32,593 bases of DNA from Bryobacterales bacterium (GTDB lineage: Bacteria; Acidobacteriota; Terriglobia; Bryobacterales; Bryobacteraceae): assembly GCA_016789745.1 (NCBI GenBank), contig JAEUQF010000335.1, positions 1 through 32,593 of the forward strand, written 5' to 3'. Positions within the stretch are counted from its first letter, which is position 1, and every line of letters begins with the position of its first letter. Made by a program: the position numbers and the translations under genes. The notes below the pieces were generated by a model. The model searched no databases. It was not told the origin of the DNA and was given only the letters and a program-made list of their open reading frames with translations. Of this stretch, positions 8,493 to 16,559 are shown one piece after another.

Positions 8493-9803
8493 GTGTCTGC
8501 CAAGCAAAAGAATCTGGTTCCGTTGTTCGGGGTGGCGTTCATTGTTGCCATCGTGTCCACGGGGATCTTCTATGGATTGTTTGTCGGTAAGCTGAACTCG
8601 GCCACCACAACGGCTCGTACCGGGCTTCGGGTGGTTCTGGCTGGGCGGGCGATTCCGGCCGGCACGGCGTTAACGAAAGCAGATGTGCGGGAGGTGGCGT
8701 GGCCGGCGCCGCCGCTTCCGGCAGGCTCCATCGACACGGCCGCGAAGGCGGAAGGGCTGATTACCCTGGCAGATCTGGAGCCGAACCAGTTAATTACGAG
8801 CCGGCAGACAGCTAGCCGCGAAGGTGGCGGTGCGGGGCTGGGGATTCCGAGCGGAATGCGCGCCATCTCCTTGAACGTGCATGACTCTGCCGGTGTGGTG
8901 TCGATGCTGAAGCCGGGCCATCGGGTGGATATACAGGTAGTTGGCTCGGTCCCGGGTCCCGGGCAGGAGGCGCAGTTGCGCACACTGCTGGAGAACATCC
9001 GGGTGCTGGCCATTCCGGAGACCACCGGGATGCGCGGCGGGTCGCAGGTGGTCACGGTGTTAGCGACGCCGCAGCAGTCGGCGCAGTTGGGCCTGGCGGA
9101 TACGACGGCGAAGGTGCGTCTGGTGTTGCGCAATCCGGCGGATTCACGGCAGGACAACCCGGGCAGCGTGGCGGTGTCGAACCTGTTCCGGGGAGGCTCG
9201 CTGCCGCCGGTACGGGAGGTAGCGGTACGTGCGGGGGGCGGGGGCAGCGGCGCGACAGCAGCGCCGGCCCTGGTGGCGCTTACCGTGAAGGTGGGTGTCG
9301 CCAGTTCGGAGGCGTTGGACCGCTGGGCAGGCCGTCCGCGAGAGGCGGGTGGGTTGACCATCGCTGTACCGTCGCCGCAGCCGGTGTGGGCGAGTCTGGA
9401 AGGAAGCAAGACGATTGAGTGGCTGGCGGTGTCGAACCTCGGCACGTTGCCCGCTCGGGAAACCGGAACGCAGTGGACCGCCAATCGCAGCATCGCGGGA
9501 ATCCGCTTGGTGCCCGTGGCGGTTAGCCCGGGGCGGACCAGGCTACGTTTGCAGCCGGAAACCGTAACCCCGGCACCAACGGGTGTCTACCGCAACCGGT
9601 TGGAGGCGGAATTGGATCTGGCGGACGGGCAAGCGGCGGTGATACGCGGCTTCTCCGACACGCCGGCCATTGTCGAATTGTGGGGAAAGCTGTTCCCGGG
9701 GCGCGCGAACGTGGCCGAGCGGGAAGTGATGCTGGTAATCTGGACGCGCAGTAGTGTACCGGCGCCGGCAGCGGTGGCGCAAGGCGTGCGGAGTTCGGAG
9801 TAA
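8493..9803 (+). CDS. cpaB: CpaB/RcpC-like pilus assembly protein with secretin-like C-terminal domain
   Basis: This is a 436-residue protein. Residues about 9-33 are a membrane anchor (LFGVAFIVAIVSTGIFYGL). Residues about 44-108 form an SAF domain (VVLAGRAIPAGTALTKADV). An RcpC/CpaB domain follows (GMRAISLNVHDSAGVVSMLKPGHRVDIQVVG, then VVTVLATPQQSAQLGLAD) to about residue 225. CpaB is a periplasmic partner of the outer-membrane secretin in Tad/Flp pilus export. From about residue 245 the protein differs from plain CpaB. LVALTVKVGVASSEAL, WLAVSNLGTLPAR, RLVPVAVSPGRTRLRLQPETV, LADGQAAVIRGF and EREVMLVIWTR follow, in the same order as the landmarks of a secretin domain. I infer a CpaB fused to a short, degenerate secretin domain. 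It is first in a three-gene cluster and is followed 6 bases later by tadB. Confidence 0.8.
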   Translation: MSAKQKNLVPLFGVAFIVAIVSTGIFYGLFVGKLNSATTTARTGLRVVLAGRAIPAGTALTKADVREVAWPAPPLPAGSIDTAAKAEGLITLADLEPNQLITSRQTASREGGGAGLGIPSGMRAISLNVHDSAGVVSMLKPGHRVDIQVVGSVPGPGQEAQLRTLLENIRVLAIPETTGMRGGSQVVTVLATPQQSAQLGLADTTAKVRLVLRNPADSRQDNPGSVAVSNLFRGGSLPPVREVAVRAGGGGSGATAAPALVALTVKVGVASSEALDRWAGRPREAGGLTIAVPSPQPVWASLEGSKTIEWLAVSNLGTLPARETGTQWTANRSIAGIRLVPVAVSPGRTRLRLQPETVTPAPTGVYRNRLEAELDLADGQAAVIRGFSDTPAIVELWGKLFPGRANVAEREVMLVIWTRSSVPAPAAVAQGVRSSE

Positions 9804-9809
9804 CGGCTC

Positions 9810-10775
9810 ATGGCAGGACTCGCGCTGCTGGTCTTTCTGGCCATTTTCACGCTCGCGGCGATTGCGGTGCTGCTGACGCGGTTTTTGATGGACCGCATGG
9901 GCGCCGATGCCGCCGACGACGTCAGGCCCATCTGGAAGACCGATGACGAAGACGAGGAGTCGTACCTGCTGCGGCAGGCCGAAGTGAGTTCCATCTCGCC
10001 GTGGGCCTGGATGCTGCGCCGTTTCAACCTGGTGGACCGGCTGAACAAGCAGTTGGTGGCAGCGGACTTGAACTGGTCGGTGGGCCGGGTGAGTCTGGCG
10101 ATGCTCCTGTGTGGCACGGTTGCACTGGCTGCTCTCTTACAGGTATCGTGGCTGCCGTTTTGGGCCGACCTGCTGTTTGCGGGGCTGGCATCGCAGATCC
10201 CGTACTTCTATATCTCGCATCACACCGAAAAGCGCCGGCGGCAGATTGAAGAGCAGTTTCCGGACGCGCTGGATTCGCTGGCGCGCGCCATGCGGGCCGG
10301 GTACGCGTTTGGCGGAGCGTTCGACAACGTGGCCGAACAGACGCCGAGTCCGCTGGGTAAGGAGCTAAAGCAAACGGCTGCCGAAGGAGCGCTGGGCGTG
10401 CCGTGGGATCAGGCCCTGGGGGCGATGATGACGCGGCTGCCGCTGCAGGAGGTGTGCGTGTTCGTGGCCGCTGTCCGCATGCAGAGTAAGTCGGGCGGCA
10501 ACTTGAGCGAGGTACTGGAGAAACTGGCGGAGAACATGCGGGAGAGCGCCGCGCTGGCCGGCGAAGTGCGCGCCATCTCCGCGCAGGGGCGCTTTGCGGG
10601 CTACATTCTAACGGCTCTGCCGGTCGCCATCGGCGGGATACTGTACCTGGTCAGCCCGGATTTGATCAAGGTTCTGGTGACCGACCCGACGGGAAAGATG
10701 CTGCTGACCGGGTCGATTCTGGGAGTGGTGGCCGCGCACTTCGTGATCCGCAAACTGGTGGATATCAAACTATGA
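9810..10775 (+). CDS. tadB: Tad pilus inner-membrane platform protein TadB
   Basis: This 321-residue type II secretion F-domain protein has an N-terminal membrane segment (LVFLAIFTLAAIAVLLTRFL), two central hydrophobic segments at about residues 95-135 and two C-terminal ones at about residues 260-315. The T2SF cytoplasmic domain between them carries QFPDALDSLARAMRAGYAF and VRMQSKSGGNLSEVLEKLAENMRE, both typical of TadB. TadB and TadC form the inner-membrane platform on which the TadA ATPase acts to polymerise Flp pilins. Its last codons overlap tadC by 4 bases, which suggests translational coupling. No TadA gene is found in this cluster, which is odd because tadA usually comes directly before tadB. 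Confidence 0.9.
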   Translation: MAGLALLVFLAIFTLAAIAVLLTRFLMDRMGADAADDVRPIWKTDDEDEESYLLRQAEVSSISPWAWMLRRFNLVDRLNKQLVAADLNWSVGRVSLAMLLCGTVALAALLQVSWLPFWADLLFAGLASQIPYFYISHHTEKRRRQIEEQFPDALDSLARAMRAGYAFGGAFDNVAEQTPSPLGKELKQTAAEGALGVPWDQALGAMMTRLPLQEVCVFVAAVRMQSKSGGNLSEVLEKLAENMRESAALAGEVRAISAQGRFAGYILTALPVAIGGILYLVSPDLIKVLVTDPTGKMLLTGSILGVVAAHFVIRKLVDIKL

Positions 10776-11689
10776 CCAACCCTGTGTTTCTGCTGGCGGC
10801 ATTCTTTGTCGCCGTGATGACGACGGTGGGCATGGTGGGCTACTGGCTGGTCAGCCGCAACGAAGAGACGGAACCGTCGAATGCGCGATTCGAGTCGGAC
10901 CTGGTGCGCGGCGACTCCCGCCGCACGCTGCGGGCAACCCTCCTCGACTTCCTGAACCTGCTGGGGGCTTGGATTCCGTCGTCGGAGGAGCGGCGAGAGG
11001 TAATGCAGAAGCGGCTGCATGCAGCCGGCTATCGGCGGACAGCGGACATCAACGCATTCTTTGGCTTGAAATGTGCCTTTTCGCTGGGCCTGGGCCTAGT
11101 GCTGGGCGTGATTGCGGCGCTGGGGGACGGATCGGCCGTAATGATGGCGGCGGTCTGCGGCTTGGGCCTGGGATTTTTGATTCCGGAGCGCTTTTTGGAC
11201 GCCCGAATCCGGGCGCATAACGATAATCTCCGCCGCGGCCTGCCGTTCGCGCTGGATCTGATGGTGATGAGTCTCGAAGCCGGCCAGGCGCTGGATCAGG
11301 CCATCCTGCTTTCCAGCACAGGCATTCAGACCTTCGCGCCTGAGCTGAGCGCCGAACTCACCCAGGTGTATCTGCAGACGCGATCCGGCATGCCGCGCCC
11401 GGAGGCGCTGCACAACATGGCCGAACGCTGCAAAGAAGCGGAAGTGCGGAAGTTCTGCCAGGTGCTGGTGGATAGTGACCGCTTCGGTTCCAGCCTGGCG
11501 CCGACGCTCCGGCAGCACGCGCGGTTCCTGCGCACACGCTTCCGGCAGAAGGCGCAGGAGCAGGCTCGCAAGCTGTCTGTGAAGTTGGTTATTCCCATCT
11601 TCTTCCTGATCTTCCCGGCGATCCTGGTGGTAACGCTCGGGCCAGCCCTGCTGACAGCAATGCGGTCCATGCCGGCGCTACTCCGTTAA
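10772..11689 (+). CDS. tadC: Tad pilus inner-membrane platform protein TadC
   Basis: This 305-residue T2SF-domain protein has an N-terminal membrane segment (FLLAAFFVAVMTTVGMVGYWL), a central hydrophobic pair (CAFSLGLGLVLGVIAAL and MMAAVCGLGLGFLIP), and a final one (LVIPIFFLIFPAILVVTLGPAL). The domain signature LRRGLPFALDLMVMSLEAGQALDQAI and the later segment EVRKFCQVLVDSDRFGSSLAPTL match TadC. It pairs with TadB as the platform of a Tad-type pilus or secretion machine. It is the last gene of the cluster, and the next gene (mscS-like) has its own -10-like motif and ribosome binding site. Confidence 0.9.
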   Translation: MTNPVFLLAAFFVAVMTTVGMVGYWLVSRNEETEPSNARFESDLVRGDSRRTLRATLLDFLNLLGAWIPSSEERREVMQKRLHAAGYRRTADINAFFGLKCAFSLGLGLVLGVIAALGDGSAVMMAAVCGLGLGFLIPERFLDARIRAHNDNLRRGLPFALDLMVMSLEAGQALDQAILLSSTGIQTFAPELSAELTQVYLQTRSGMPRPEALHNMAERCKEAEVRKFCQVLVDSDRFGSSLAPTLRQHARFLRTRFRQKAQEQARKLSVKLVIPIFFLIFPAILVVTLGPALLTAMRSMPALLR

Positions 11690-11736
11690 ACCAAGCCTCC
11701 ACCGAACCGTTCCCGGCAATTCACCTCTAATTCGGT

Positions 11737-11742
11737 CATAAT
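11737..11742 (+). promoter_or_regulatory. Candidate -10 element for the MscS-type channel gene
   Basis: CATAAT lies 21 bases before the ATG at 11764, and the ribosome binding site sits between them. No clear -35 hexamer is seen. Confidence 0.35.
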
Positions 11743-11750
11743 GACAGGCC

Positions 11751-11755
11751 GGAGG
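11751..11755 (+). promoter_or_regulatory. Ribosome binding site GGAGG deciding the mscS start
   Basis: GGAGG lies 8 bases before the ATG at 11764 but only 2 before an in-frame TTG at 11758, so the ATG is the better start. Confidence 0.6.
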
Positions 11756-11763
11756 TATTGCCC

Positions 11764-12612
11764 ATGAATTTCGACTTGCAGAAGATCACCGACACCGTCA
11801 TTGCGACGGGAACAAACGTTGGCCTGAAGGTTTTAGGAGCGCTGATCCTGTACATGATCGGCCGCTGGCTGATCAGCATGGTGATTCGCGTCATCTCGAC
11901 CGCCATGGAACGACAGAAGTTGGAGCCGACGCTGCTCACCTACATAGCGTCCACCGTGTCGGTAATTTTGAACATCGCGTTGGTGGTAGCCATTCTGGGC
12001 TACTTCGGCGTGGAAACCACGTCGTTTGCGGCCTTGCTGGCGGCAGCGGGTGTCGCCATCGGGGCGGCTTGGGCCGGACTGCTCGCGAACTTCGCGGCGG
12101 GCGTCTTTCTGATCATCCTGCACCCGTTCAAGAAGGGCGACTACATCACCGCTGGCGGGCAAACCGGCACGGTGAAGGAGATTGGCCTGTTTGCCACTAC
12201 CCTGCTGACGCCCGACAACGTCACGACCATCATCGGCAACAACAAGATCTTCGGCGACACCATCCAAAACTATTCGTCGACGCCCTACCGGCGTGTCGAT
12301 CTGCTGGCGCAGTTGAACGGCAGCGTCGACGCCAACGCCGCCATCCGCCTGCTGAAGGACCGCATCGCGAAGATCCCGAACGTCGCCGCGCAGCCGGGGC
12401 CCGACGTCGAGATTCTCACGTTCAACCTGGTTGGCCCTGTCCTGGCGGTGCGCCCGTACACGCACACCGACAACTACTGGCAGGTCTACTTCGACACGAA
12501 CAAGGTGATTCGGGAAGCGTTTGGAGAAGCAGGCTACCCGGCACCGGAGCCGTCGTACACGGTTCGCACGATGGGCGCTGCCGCCGGGATCGGCGCCGTG
12601 GCCGGAAACTAA
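11764..12612 (+). CDS. Small mechanosensitive ion channel, MscS family
   Basis: About 282 residues, the size of a minimal three-helix MscS channel. Membrane helices lie at about residues 20-43, 57-80 and 85-120. The third, pore-lining helix is Gly/Ala-rich (AGVAIGAAWAGLLANFAAG). The usual QGSLSN at the helix break reads AGLLAN here. HPFKKGDYITAGGQTGTVKEIGLFAT begins the cytoplasmic beta domain, and NYSSTPYRRVDLLAQL continues it. The channel opens under membrane tension to release solutes during osmotic downshock. The gene converges with the mrp-like gene and the two stop codons overlap (CTAA, 12609-12612), leaving no room for a conventional terminator. Confidence 0.9.
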   Translation: MNFDLQKITDTVIATGTNVGLKVLGALILYMIGRWLISMVIRVISTAMERQKLEPTLLTYIASTVSVILNIALVVAILGYFGVETTSFAALLAAAGVAIGAAWAGLLANFAAGVFLIILHPFKKGDYITAGGQTGTVKEIGLFATTLLTPDNVTTIIGNNKIFGDTIQNYSSTPYRRVDLLAQLNGSVDANAAIRLLKDRIAKIPNVAAQPGPDVEILTFNLVGPVLAVRPYTHTDNYWQVYFDTNKVIREAFGEAGYPAPEPSYTVRTMGAAAGIGAVAGN

Positions 12613-13436
12613 TCTTCCACAGAAAGGCTCGGGCCCTTGCGAGCGCTCGCTTCGGCGGCGCGGCTCGCAATGGTCCGGGCGAGCTCGAAGAACGGGTTGG
12701 CGGCAGGATCCGATTCACCCCGCAGGGTGACCGGGCTGCCGGCATCGCCGCCGATACGCACCGCAGGAACCAGCGGCAGTTCTCCCAGGAAAGGTACCTG
12801 CATCTGCTGCGCGGTCTGCTTGCCGCCGCCCTGGCCGAAGACGTCGATGCGCTCGCCCGATTGGGGGGCGATGAGGTAGCTCATATTCTCCACCAGGCCG
12901 AGCATTTCGACGCGCAGTTGCCGGAACATATGCACGGCTTTGCGGGCGTCTTCGAGCGCCACGTCGGAAGGCGTGGTCACGACGACGGCGCCCGTGATAG
13001 CCGTGGTCTGTGCCAACGATAGAGAAACGTCGCCAGTGCCCGGCGGCAGGTCGACAATGAGGTAGTCCAGCTCGCCCCACTCCACGTTGCGCACGAACTG
13101 CTGCATCACGCTATGCAGCATCGGGCCACGCCAGATGACGGGCTTGTCGCCGGGATTCAGAAAGCCCATCGACATAAGCTTCACGCCGTGGTTTTCGAGC
13201 GGGCGAATGCGGTCGCCCGAGCCCATGGGCGCTTCATTGATCCCCATCATACGCGGCACGTTCGGCCCGTAGACATCGGCGTCGAGCAGGCCGACCTTGT
13301 TGCCCATGCCGGCCAGCGCCAGCGCCACGTTCACCGATACCGTGGTTTTGCCGACTCCGCCTTTACCCGACCCGATGGTGATGAAGTTCTTGACGCCGGG
13401 CACGCTGGCCTTCGGCGCATCCATAGTTGGACCCAT
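12609..13436 (-). CDS. Mrp/ApbC-type P-loop ATPase, iron-sulfur carrier family, lacking the CxxC pair
   Basis: This 275-residue MinD-like ATPase has a deviant Walker A GSGKGGVGKTT at residues 22-32, the switch segment DADVYGPNVPRMMG, VIDLPPGTGD-type Walker B (LIVDLPPGTGDVSLSL) and TTPSDVALEDARKA. Family members carry Fe-S clusters to apo-proteins in the cytoplasm. Two features of standard Mrp are missing. There is no N-terminal DUF59/MIP18 domain. The CPxC pair expected after ENMSY reads IAPQSG, so the cluster-bridging cysteines are absent. CxxC-less versions exist in other lineages, so this need not mean loss of function, but the cluster-carrier role is uncertain. The start may be 13436 or the in-frame ATG at 13424; neither has a strong ribosome binding site. 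Confidence 0.88.
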   Translation of the reverse strand: MGPTMDAPKASVPGVKNFITIGSGKGGVGKTTVSVNVALALAGMGNKVGLLDADVYGPNVPRMMGINEAPMGSGDRIRPLENHGVKLMSMGFLNPGDKPVIWRGPMLHSVMQQFVRNVEWGELDYLIVDLPPGTGDVSLSLAQTTAITGAVVVTTPSDVALEDARKAVHMFRQLRVEMLGLVENMSYLIAPQSGERIDVFGQGGGKQTAQQMQVPFLGELPLVPAVRIGGDAGSPVTLRGESDPAANPFFELARTIASRAAEASARKGPSLSVED

Positions 13437-13461
13437 ACGTACAGGTTCGCAGATGGTGCGC

Positions 13462-15459
13462 TTACTTCGCTAGCGCATCCCACTGTTTTTGGGCACGCGC
13501 CTCCAAGGCAGGAACATCTTCGTTCAGAATGTAACCGGCGGCGGCGAGAGACCGAGCGGATTCGCTGATCTTCGAAAGATAGGCCTCGCGGGAGGGGTAG
13601 CGTTCCGCAATCGAAGGACGCGGGTCCTTGGCGGCGGCGCGGGCAGTCTTTGTCTTGGCAAACGGCAGGAAGCTGCCCACCATGTTGAAGTATTCGCCGG
13701 CACCGCCGATGGCGGCATCGCGCAGGTTCCAGCCAGTGTAGGTGGCCAAGGGAACCTGCAACTCCGGTAGTCGGATGCCGCTGGTTTCGTTCCCATCGGC
13801 GTCCACTTGCGGCACCAGCACGGCGAAGGGCTTACCGAGTTTCGGCGGCTCGTTGGTGACGATGCCATGGGAGCGGAACTCCGGGCCGTAGTCGGCACGC
13901 CAAGCCATCTGGACGCGCTTGGGCACGGTCACGCCGGGCACCTTCGGGAACGGAATCGAAGTATGGGTGGTGAGTTGCCGCGCCGATACCAGGGGATAGG
14001 CCGAGGCCGCCGGCTCCTTGCCGTCCTTCAGCCAGCCTTGGAACCCGGCCAGCAGACCGCGCATGGCGAAGCGGTAGTCGTTGGGATTCGAGAGATTGAC
14101 GGTGTTGCGTTTGGCGGGCGGGAAGGTGCCAGGCCCGTGCTGCGAACCGGCCAGGAAGTAGATGCGTGTATCGGGAGTGGGGCCGAAGTCGGACTTACCG
14201 TCGAGCGAGGTATGAATCAAGGACGCTGCCCTGCCCCAGTACTCATAAGAGCCGTTGGTGTAGAAGATCTTCGGCGTCACCTTGTCGGCGGTCGCCTTAG
14301 CGAGCACGGCATCGGTAAGGCTGGTGTCGGCATCGGTCTGCGGCAGGTCCGTGAACGGGAAGATGTCGGTGGGATAGAGAAAGTTCAGGAACGGATGACC
14401 GTCGCGTGAGGGCTGCGCGAAGCGGTGGTTGAAGCTGCCCAGGCCGCCGCCGGCCACATGCGCCCAGACGCCGTCGAAGACCTTGCGGTCCTTCTCATCG
14501 CGATTGAAGCCGTCGTGAAGGAAGGCGCGCAGGAAGCGGCCGCTTTGCGAGGTGCCGAAGCCGATGGCACGCTTGATGTGGCGGCTCTGCTCGCCCAACA
14601 GCACACGTCCGGCGTTCTCGTATTTCAAGAAGCTGATGACGTCGCGCACGGCGGCGGGGCCGAGGCCGGCGATGACGGGGTCCTGCGCTTCGTAGAGGAA
14701 CTCGTAGATCTTGGCGGGCTGGAAGCCGCTGGCCAGATACACATGGCCGCGGTCGGGTACGACCTTGCCATACTCCTCGCGGGCCAGTTGCCATTGCGAA
14801 CGCGGGATCTCGCGGCGGGGCGCATCGGGGCCGTCCTGAACAGTCAGCTTCATGCTGGCATCGGCGCCTTCGCGCACCGGATAGGGGATCATGCTGTTGC
14901 GATCGCCGAGGCTTTGCACCTTGGCGGGCGCATCCAACACCCACTGGGCGCGCATGGGGCCGGTGAGTGGACCTGCGTCGCGCTTGGCCACTGGCGCGTA
15001 CAGACGCATGAGTTCATCACGCATGGGTACGTCGGCCTGCCAGCCCACCCACACCAGCGTGTAGCCCTGCTTCAGCAGGTAGCCGTCGCCCATGTCGGCC
15101 TCCGTGCGCGGGGTGAGCGAACTGGTGGCGAAGTTGAACATGCTGAGCATGCCCTTTCCGCCGCGATTGTTGATCTCCAGCAGCGCGGTGCCGTTGCCCT
15201 CGGCGGGGTTACGAGGCTTGATTACGTAGAGGTCGGCGGCGAACTCCACCAGGCCATCGGCGTTCTTCGGCGCGTTCTGGATATCACGGATGACGCGGTT
15301 GGCGGGGGTGTTGGGGTCGACTGCGAAGTAGGCCTTCGCCACGACGCGCTCATAGGGGTAGCCGGGGATATCGGCGCGCTCGACCAGATAGATCTTCGTC
15401 ACCGCGCCGGACGCCGCCAGCGTCAGCGCCAGGGCCAGCCAGGCAAGTCGGGCAAACAT
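13462..15459 (-). CDS. Exported alpha/beta hydrolase domain protein
   Basis: This 665-residue protein has a cleavable signal peptide (FARLAWLALALTLAASGA). It resembles the large alpha/beta-hydrolase family common in Acidobacteria and Proteobacteria. ALLEINNRGGKGML and GDGYLLKQGYTLVWVGWQAD lie in the N-terminal third. The nucleophile elbow GFGTSQSGRFLR places the catalytic Ser at residue 306. FYTNGSYEYWGRAASL and AGSQHGPGTF follow, the latter probably holding the catalytic His. The C-terminus ends in the family's conserved tail (YPSREAYLSKISESARSLAAAGYIL). An esterase- or lipase-like function on an unknown substrate in the periplasm is likely. It starts 10 bases after the tsaD stop. Confidence 0.85.
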   Translation of the reverse strand: MFARLAWLALALTLAASGAVTKIYLVERADIPGYPYERVVAKAYFAVDPNTPANRVIRDIQNAPKNADGLVEFAADLYVIKPRNPAEGNGTALLEINNRGGKGMLSMFNFATSSLTPRTEADMGDGYLLKQGYTLVWVGWQADVPMRDELMRLYAPVAKRDAGPLTGPMRAQWVLDAPAKVQSLGDRNSMIPYPVREGADASMKLTVQDGPDAPRREIPRSQWQLAREEYGKVVPDRGHVYLASGFQPAKIYEFLYEAQDPVIAGLGPAAVRDVISFLKYENAGRVLLGEQSRHIKRAIGFGTSQSGRFLRAFLHDGFNRDEKDRKVFDGVWAHVAGGGLGSFNHRFAQPSRDGHPFLNFLYPTDIFPFTDLPQTDADTSLTDAVLAKATADKVTPKIFYTNGSYEYWGRAASLIHTSLDGKSDFGPTPDTRIYFLAGSQHGPGTFPPAKRNTVNLSNPNDYRFAMRGLLAGFQGWLKDGKEPAASAYPLVSARQLTTHTSIPFPKVPGVTVPKRVQMAWRADYGPEFRSHGIVTNEPPKLGKPFAVLVPQVDADGNETSGIRLPELQVPLATYTGWNLRDAAIGGAGEYFNMVGSFLPFAKTKTARAAAKDPRPSIAERYPSREAYLSKISESARSLAAAGYILNEDVPALEARAQKQWDALAK

Positions 15460-15468
15460 AAGGCTTAT

Positions 15469-15474
15469 ATTATG
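15469..15474 (-). promoter_or_regulatory. Candidate -10 element for the alpha/beta hydrolase gene
   Basis: CATAAT on the - strand overlaps the tsaD stop and lies 9 bases before the hydrolase ATG. It would give a near-leaderless transcript if real. Confidence 0.3.
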
Positions 15475-16540
15475 CCAGCGCCAGCGAGGCCGAAGCCTTC
15501 AGACCCATACTCGCGAGTTCGCCGCGTTCGAACTTCGGGAAGGCCGCGGCGGCGATCATGGCGGCATTGTCGGTGGAGAGCGCGGGTTGCGGGAAGAAGA
15601 CAGCGTAGGGCAGACGGGCCGAGCGGGCAGCGGCGCGCAGTCCGCCGTTGCAAGCCACGCCGCCCGACACCACCAGGCCGCGCGCGCCGATGAGTTCGGC
15701 GGCCGCTTCTGCATGTTCCAACAGTTCGCGAATGACGGTGAACTGGAAGGAGGCGATAAGGTCGAGCGTGGCTTTGGGCGTTACGGCCAGCCACTTTTCC
15801 AGGGACGACTGCCCCTCGGCTTTGCCCAGTTCGCGGCGGACGGCGATCTCGGCCTGCATATCGTGCGATTCCACCCAACGCAGCACGGCGGTTTTCAAGC
15901 CGCTGAAGCTGAAGTCGAGCGCATTGCCCTTCATCTTGGCGCGCGGGAACCGAACAGCCTGAGGGTCGCCGTACGAGGCGAGTTTATCCAGAATAGGCCC
16001 GCCAGGATAGGTATAGCCCAGCAGTTTGCCGACTTTGTCGTAAGCTTCGCCAGCGGCGTCGTCGCGGGTGCGGCCCAGCAGGCGATAGCGTGAGCCTTCG
16101 TACATCTCAAACAGATGGGTATGGCCGCCGCTTACGACGAGAGCCAGCGCCGGGTACTGCAAGGCATCGGCGGCTTCCATCGCTACCGCATGGATGTGCC
16201 CTTCGATGTGATTGACGCCGACCAGCGGCAATCCACGCGAGAAGCAGATGGCCTTGGCGTAAGTCATGCCAACGAGCAAGGATCCAACCAGGCCCGGGCC
16301 CTGTGTGACGCCTACCGCGCCGAGGTCACTCCAGTTTACCCCAGCCTGTTGCAGAGCCTGACGGACTACGGCCGTGATGGCACGCAGATGCTCGCGCGAG
16401 GCCAGTTCCGGCACCACTCCGCCGTACTTGCCGTGCACGTCCAACTGGGACGACACGACGCTCGAAAGGATGCGGGAACCGTCCTTCACCACGGCCGCCG
16501 CCGTCTCATCACAGGACGATTCAATGCCAAGAATCTTCAA
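15470..16540 (-). CDS. tsaD: tRNA N6-adenosine threonylcarbamoyltransferase TsaD
   Basis: This 356-residue protein transfers the threonylcarbamoyl group from TC-AMP to A37 of ANN-decoding tRNAs, in complex with TsaB and TsaE. Family landmarks are IESSCDETAAAVV at the N-terminus, YGGVVPELASREH, VTQGPGLVGSLLVG, and the metal-binding HIEGH at residues 111-115. SGGHTHL, DDAAGEAYDKVGKLLG, PGGP and VVSGGVACNGGLR complete the ASKHA fold. The start codon is TTG at 16540, immediately giving MKILGIESS, the standard N-terminus. Only 19 bases separate it from the divergent queA. A TACAAT hexamer 6 bases before the TTG suggests a leaderless transcript. Confidence 0.95.
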   Translation of the reverse strand: MKILGIESSCDETAAAVVKDGSRILSSVVSSQLDVHGKYGGVVPELASREHLRAITAVVRQALQQAGVNWSDLGAVGVTQGPGLVGSLLVGMTYAKAICFSRGLPLVGVNHIEGHIHAVAMEAADALQYPALALVVSGGHTHLFEMYEGSRYRLLGRTRDDAAGEAYDKVGKLLGYTYPGGPILDKLASYGDPQAVRFPRAKMKGNALDFSFSGLKTAVLRWVESHDMQAEIAVRRELGKAEGQSSLEKWLAVTPKATLDLIASFQFTVIRELLEHAEAAAELIGARGLVVSGGVACNGGLRAAARSARLPYAVFFPQPALSTDNAAMIAAAAFPKFERGELASMGLKASASLALA

Positions 16541-16559
16541 CTTGCTATTGTAGCCGGAG
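16541..16559. promoter_or_regulatory. 19-bp divergent region between tsaD and queA
   Basis: On the - strand it carries TACAAT (16552-16547) followed by 6 bases and the tsaD TTG start, as in leaderless promoters. On the + strand it supplies most of a GGAGG (16556-16560), whose last base is the first base of the queA GTG. The queA promoter must lie inside tsaD. Confidence 0.4.

Noticed and set aside
14425..15693. 422-codon + strand open frame across the hydrolase and tsaD
   Set aside because: It spans two well-supported genes on the other strand and shows no family features.
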